From: Actinomycetes bacterium
GTDB taxonomy: Bacteria > Actinomycetota > Acidimicrobiia > Spongiisociales > UBA5794
DNA: 9,612 bases
NCBI GenBank assembly: GCA_023336765.1
Contig: JAMBLL010000022.1
Coordinates: 1-9,612, forward strand
Direction of reading: 5' to 3'
A model generated the notes under the pieces. That model worked only from the letters and a program-made list of their open reading frames with translations, was not told where the DNA came from and did no database searches. Below, piece after piece: positions 6,885-9,612 of the stretch. A program made the translations under genes and the position numbers. The number at the start of each line of letters is the position of its first letter. Within the stretch, counting starts at the first letter, position 1.

Positions 6885-8240
6885 ATGACGCAGCCAGTGA
6901 CCACCGACGGATCCGCGAACGGTCTGGCGCCTGCCGTGACGATGACCCCGGATGAAGCGCTCGTTGAGGCGTATCGATGTTTGATGTGTTGGGATGCACC
7001 GTGTACCCGCGCATGTCCGACGAGTATCGATGTGCCAGGTTTCATCAAACGAATCGGGACGGGTGATCTCATCGGTTCCGCAAGAACGATTCTCAGCGCC
7101 AACATCCTGGGGGCGTCGTGCGCCCGCGTGTGCCCCACGGAAGTGCTGTGCGCTGGCGCGTGTGTCCTCAACGACCTTCACGAACGCCCAATCGACATAG
7201 GTCGGTTGCAGGCATTCGCAACCGACGGCGTCGTGTTTGGTGGAGTAACGCTCTTCGACAACGCGCCATCTACAGGTAGCACTATCGGGATCGTCGGGTC
7301 TGGCCCGGCCGGGCTGTCGTGTGCGGCGGAACTCGCTCAGCGCGGCCATGATGTGACCGTGTATGACGCTCACGCTGACCCGGGAGGACTCAATACCTAC
7401 GGCGTTGCGAAGTACAAGATGGATCGCCCCACTGCATTGGCAGAGGCATCGTTCATCGAGGGCTTCGGTGTCGAGTTCCGTCAGGACACCATGATCGGGC
7501 GTGATATTTCGATCGACGACCTTCTCGCTGGGCACGATGCAGTGTTCATCGGTGTGGGTCTCGGTGCTGTGCCACCGATCGGCATTGACGGCGAGGACCT
7601 CGACGGGTTCGTTGATGCTCTTGATTTTATTGCCGACGTGCGCGCTGGACAAGCCGATATCAGCGGTCAGCGAATCGCAGTGGTCGGCGGTGGCAACACT
7701 GCGATCGACGCGGTCACCCAAGCCGCAAAACTCGGCGCCGACCGTGTGTACCTCGTGTATCGGCGGGGGAGAGACGAGATGAGGGCCTATCCCCACGACA
7801 TCGAACGAGCCCTGTCTAGCGGCGTTGAGTTCATCCATTGGAGCGCACCGAGTCGGGTTGAGGGCAACGGAGCCGTGGAGTCCCTCGTGTGTGAACGCAC
7901 GGAGCATGTCACGGACGATGACGGTACCGTCCGACTTGTTGCGATATCGGGTTCCGAATATTCCATTCCCGTCACGATGGTCATGAGGGCGACGGGTCAG
8001 GAGAAGCGTCGATCCTTCCTCAGGTCCATTCCAGGACTCGCAACAGATGACGGTGGAAGGGTCGTGGTCAATGACGACTTCAGGACAGGCAACAACAAGA
8101 TCTGGGCTGGAGGCGACTGCGTCAACGGCGGCAAGGAAGTCGTGAACGCCGTTGCGCACGGCAAAGCTGCCGCACTCGATATCGATCGGACTCTGCGGTC
8201 CGATGACCAGGGAAGCATTACACACGGAAGCAGGGGCTAG
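6885..8240 (+). CDS. preT: NAD(P)H-dependent dihydropyrimidine dehydrogenase, flavin/iron-sulfur subunit PreT
   Basis: This electron-input subunit takes electrons from NAD(P)H through FAD and [4Fe-4S] clusters to PreA, which reduces uracil or thymine. The 451 residues resemble the N-terminal half of mammalian DPD and the GltD small subunit. Cluster ligands are C32, C35, C40 and C44 (CLMCWDAPCTRAC) and then C83, C89 and C93. Q109 sits where DPD uses the unusual glutamine ligand Q156; with C32-C44 aligned to human C79-C91, a constant offset of 47 places all eight ligands. The FAD site is GSGPAG (138-143) with WAGGD near 407-411. The NAD(P)H site is GGGNTA (268-273) followed by YRRGRDEMRAYP (292-303). 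Electron-donor preference (NADH in E. coli PreT) cannot be read here. preA follows 2 bp after the stop. A glutamate synthase subunit is unlikely, since no large subunit is present. Confidence 0.92.
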   Translation: MTQPVTTDGSANGLAPAVTMTPDEALVEAYRCLMCWDAPCTRACPTSIDVPGFIKRIGTGDLIGSARTILSANILGASCARVCPTEVLCAGACVLNDLHERPIDIGRLQAFATDGVVFGGVTLFDNAPSTGSTIGIVGSGPAGLSCAAELAQRGHDVTVYDAHADPGGLNTYGVAKYKMDRPTALAEASFIEGFGVEFRQDTMIGRDISIDDLLAGHDAVFIGVGLGAVPPIGIDGEDLDGFVDALDFIADVRAGQADISGQRIAVVGGGNTAIDAVTQAAKLGADRVYLVYRRGRDEMRAYPHDIERALSSGVEFIHWSAPSRVEGNGAVESLVCERTEHVTDDDGTVRLVAISGSEYSIPVTMVMRATGQEKRRSFLRSIPGLATDDGGRVVVNDDFRTGNNKIWAGGDCVNGGKEVVNAVAHGKAAALDIDRTLRSDDQGSITHGSRG

Positions 8241-8242
8241 CC

Positions 8243-9565
8243 ATGGCAGACCTATCAGTCAACATCTGTGGGATCGAATCTCCCAATCCGTTCTGGCTTG
8301 CATCCGCACCGCCGACGAACACCGGCGACCAGGTCGCCAGGGCGTTCGACGCCGGTTGGGGCGGGGCTGTATGGAAGACACTTGGTGATGAGGACGAGAA
8401 CCCGATTGAGAACGTGTACAGCCGATACAGCTCCATCGATCTCAACGGCCAGCGGATGGCTGGGCTCAATAACATCGAGTTGATCACCGATCGGTCTCTC
8501 GAGATGAACCTCATCGAGATCGCCGAGGTGAAGCGCCGGTACCCCGACAACGTCGTTGTCGTGAGCCTGATGGTCGATTCGAATGCTGAGGCGTGGGACT
8601 CCATCATCAAACAGGTTGAACAAGCTGGTGCCGACGCAATCGAACTGAACTTCGGCTGCCCCCACGGCATGTCCGAGCGCGGTATGGGAGCAGCCGTTGG
8701 CCAGGTTCCGGAGTACACGTGTGACATCACGGGGTGGGCGAAGGCATCTGCCACGGTGCCGGTGTTCGTCAAGCTGACGCCGAACATCACTGATATCCGT
8801 GTTGCTGCACGCGCTGCCAAGAACGGCGGTGCGGATGCGGTGAGCCTGATCAACACGATCAATTCGATTACGGGCGTCGATCTTGATTCGTTCACGCCGC
8901 GGCCTGTGGTTGGGAACCAGTCGAGCCATGGTGGCTATTGCGGTCCAGCCGTGAAACCGATAGCTCTTAACATGGTGGCATCGATCGCTGCGGACCCTTT
9001 CACCCAGGACCTGCCCATCAGCGGAATCGGTGGGATCGCGACCTGGGAGGACGTTGCCGAGTACATTCTGCTTGGCGCGACGACGATCCAGGTATGCACC
9101 GCGGTGATGCACTACGGATATCGAATCGTGGAGGACATGACCGAGGGCCTGTCGAACTATCTCGACAGCAAGGGCATGTCGAGTGTCAACGAACTGCGTG
9201 GCCTTTCCGTGAACAAGGTGACAGATTGGCAGTCGCTCGACATCAACTATGTGGTGAAGGCTACGATCGACCAGGACAAGTGCATCCATTGTGGACTGTG
9301 TTACATCGCCTGCCAGGACGGTGCACATCAAGCGATCGGTACCAAGCGGACCGATGACGACAAGACCGATGTGTGGATCATCGATGACCTGTGCGTCGGT
9401 TGCAATCTGTGCAGCCTCGTGTGTCCTGTGCAGGACTGCATCACGATGGAGGAGCGGGAGTTCGGCCAGACGCACATGTCGTGGAACGACCTCATGGGCG
9501 AAGACCCTCCCGGCGACCTGTTCCCAAGGCCGAAGCACGGCCTGACGATAGGTCCAGAGAGTTGA
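8243..9565 (+). CDS. preA: Dihydropyrimidine dehydrogenase catalytic subunit PreA (FMN, two [4Fe-4S])
   Basis: This cytoplasmic subunit reduces the C5-C6 double bond of uracil or thymine, the first step of the pathway, using electrons from PreT. The 440 residues consist of an FMN TIM barrel of the dihydroorotate dehydrogenase family (about 1-310) and a C-terminal ferredoxin domain (about 338-402). The active-site loop LNFGCPHGMSERGMG contains C139, matching the catalytic cysteine C671 of mammalian DPD. K177 (VFVKLTPN) is the expected FMN lysine, and GIGGIATWEDV (261-271) is a flavin phosphate loop. The Fe-S motifs are C347, C350, C353, C357 and C384, C387, C390, C394, two full CxxCxxCxxxC sets. 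The DPD-specific CPHG loop and the ferredoxin tail exclude an ordinary PyrD. The ATG follows AGGGG at 8232-8236. It is the last gene seen in the window. Confidence 0.95.
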   Translation: MADLSVNICGIESPNPFWLASAPPTNTGDQVARAFDAGWGGAVWKTLGDEDENPIENVYSRYSSIDLNGQRMAGLNNIELITDRSLEMNLIEIAEVKRRYPDNVVVVSLMVDSNAEAWDSIIKQVEQAGADAIELNFGCPHGMSERGMGAAVGQVPEYTCDITGWAKASATVPVFVKLTPNITDIRVAARAAKNGGADAVSLINTINSITGVDLDSFTPRPVVGNQSSHGGYCGPAVKPIALNMVASIAADPFTQDLPISGIGGIATWEDVAEYILLGATTIQVCTAVMHYGYRIVEDMTEGLSNYLDSKGMSSVNELRGLSVNKVTDWQSLDINYVVKATIDQDKCIHCGLCYIACQDGAHQAIGTKRTDDDKTDVWIIDDLCVGCNLCSLVCPVQDCITMEEREFGQTHMSWNDLMGEDPPGDLFPRPKHGLTIGPES

Positions 9566-9576
9566 CGGTTCACAGT

Positions 9577-9612
9577 CGGATAACGGATAACGGATAACGG
9601 ATAACGGATAAC
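9577..9612. repeat. Tandem 7-bp repeat (CGGATAA)n running off the window edge
   Basis: Five exact copies of CGGATAA occupy 9577-9611, with one base of a sixth at 9612, starting 11 bp after the preA stop. No interruption is seen, and the true length is unknown because the window ends inside the array. Since 7 is not a multiple of 3, TAA falls in all three forward frames every 21 nt, so the array blocks any forward translation. Read on the reverse strand it is open in every frame (VIRYPLS repeated), though no gene is indicated. It could be a simple-sequence tract at a contig end, an intergenic direct-repeat element or a protein-binding array. Confidence 0.92.

Noticed and set aside
6801..8225. 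474-codon open frame on the minus strand opposite preT
   Set aside because: It is fully antisense to a gene with intact Fe-S, FAD and NAD(P)H motifs. The translation has no recognisable domain, and long antisense frames are common in GC-rich DNA.
8255..9538. 427-codon open frame on the minus strand opposite preA
   Set aside because: It mirrors the codon pattern of preA, whose catalytic and cluster residues are all present. No family signature appears in the antisense product.
8243..9565. Dihydroorotate dehydrogenase (PyrD) for the last gene
   Set aside because: The barrel belongs to the same superfamily, but the CPHG active-site loop and the two-cluster ferredoxin tail are those of PreA/DPD, and preT lies directly upstream.

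Overview
The window reads as one continuous plus-strand operon for taking up pyrimidines and degrading them by the reductive route. I suggest a high-GC actinobacterium, possibly of the Acidimicrobiia type. The reasons are the GC-rich codon use, the GTG start, the binding protein's actinobacterial-style lipoprotein signal (AAAC followed by a Ser/Asp/Thr/Ala linker) and the gene order. That taxonomic placement is inference and was not tested by any search.

Layout from left to right: the last 21 codons of an upstream gene, possibly a class III aminotransferase (1-66); dihydropyrimidinase hydA (85-1509); CoA-acylating (methyl)malonate-semialdehyde dehydrogenase mmsA (1532-3019, GTG start); a four-gene ABC importer made of permease 1, ATPase, permease 2 and an NMT1/THI5-like lipoprotein (3069-6795); a 52-nt intercistronic hairpin (6809-6860); and the two subunits of dihydropyrimidine dehydrogenase, preT (6885-8240) and preA (8243-9565). 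The window ends inside a 7-bp tandem repeat (9577-9612). Gaps between genes are 2-89 bp, and permease 1/ATPase and ATPase/permease 2 overlap by the four bases ATGA. There is no gene-free stretch longer than 89 bp.

Proposed flow: the importer brings in a pyrimidine or a breakdown product. PreT/PreA reduce uracil or thymine to the 5,6-dihydro base, and HydA opens the ring to N-carbamoyl-beta-alanine or N-carbamoyl-beta-aminoisobutyrate. A beta-ureidopropionase, not in this window, would release the beta-amino acid. The aminotransferase whose tail may be at 1-66 would make (methyl)malonate semialdehyde, and MmsA would convert that to acetyl-CoA or propionyl-CoA. The cluster therefore looks built to use pyrimidines as carbon and nitrogen sources. 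No regulator, RNA gene, CRISPR array or insertion sequence was seen. The individual families are known. The least explained items are the hairpin, the terminal heptamer array and the exact substrate of the two-permease importer.
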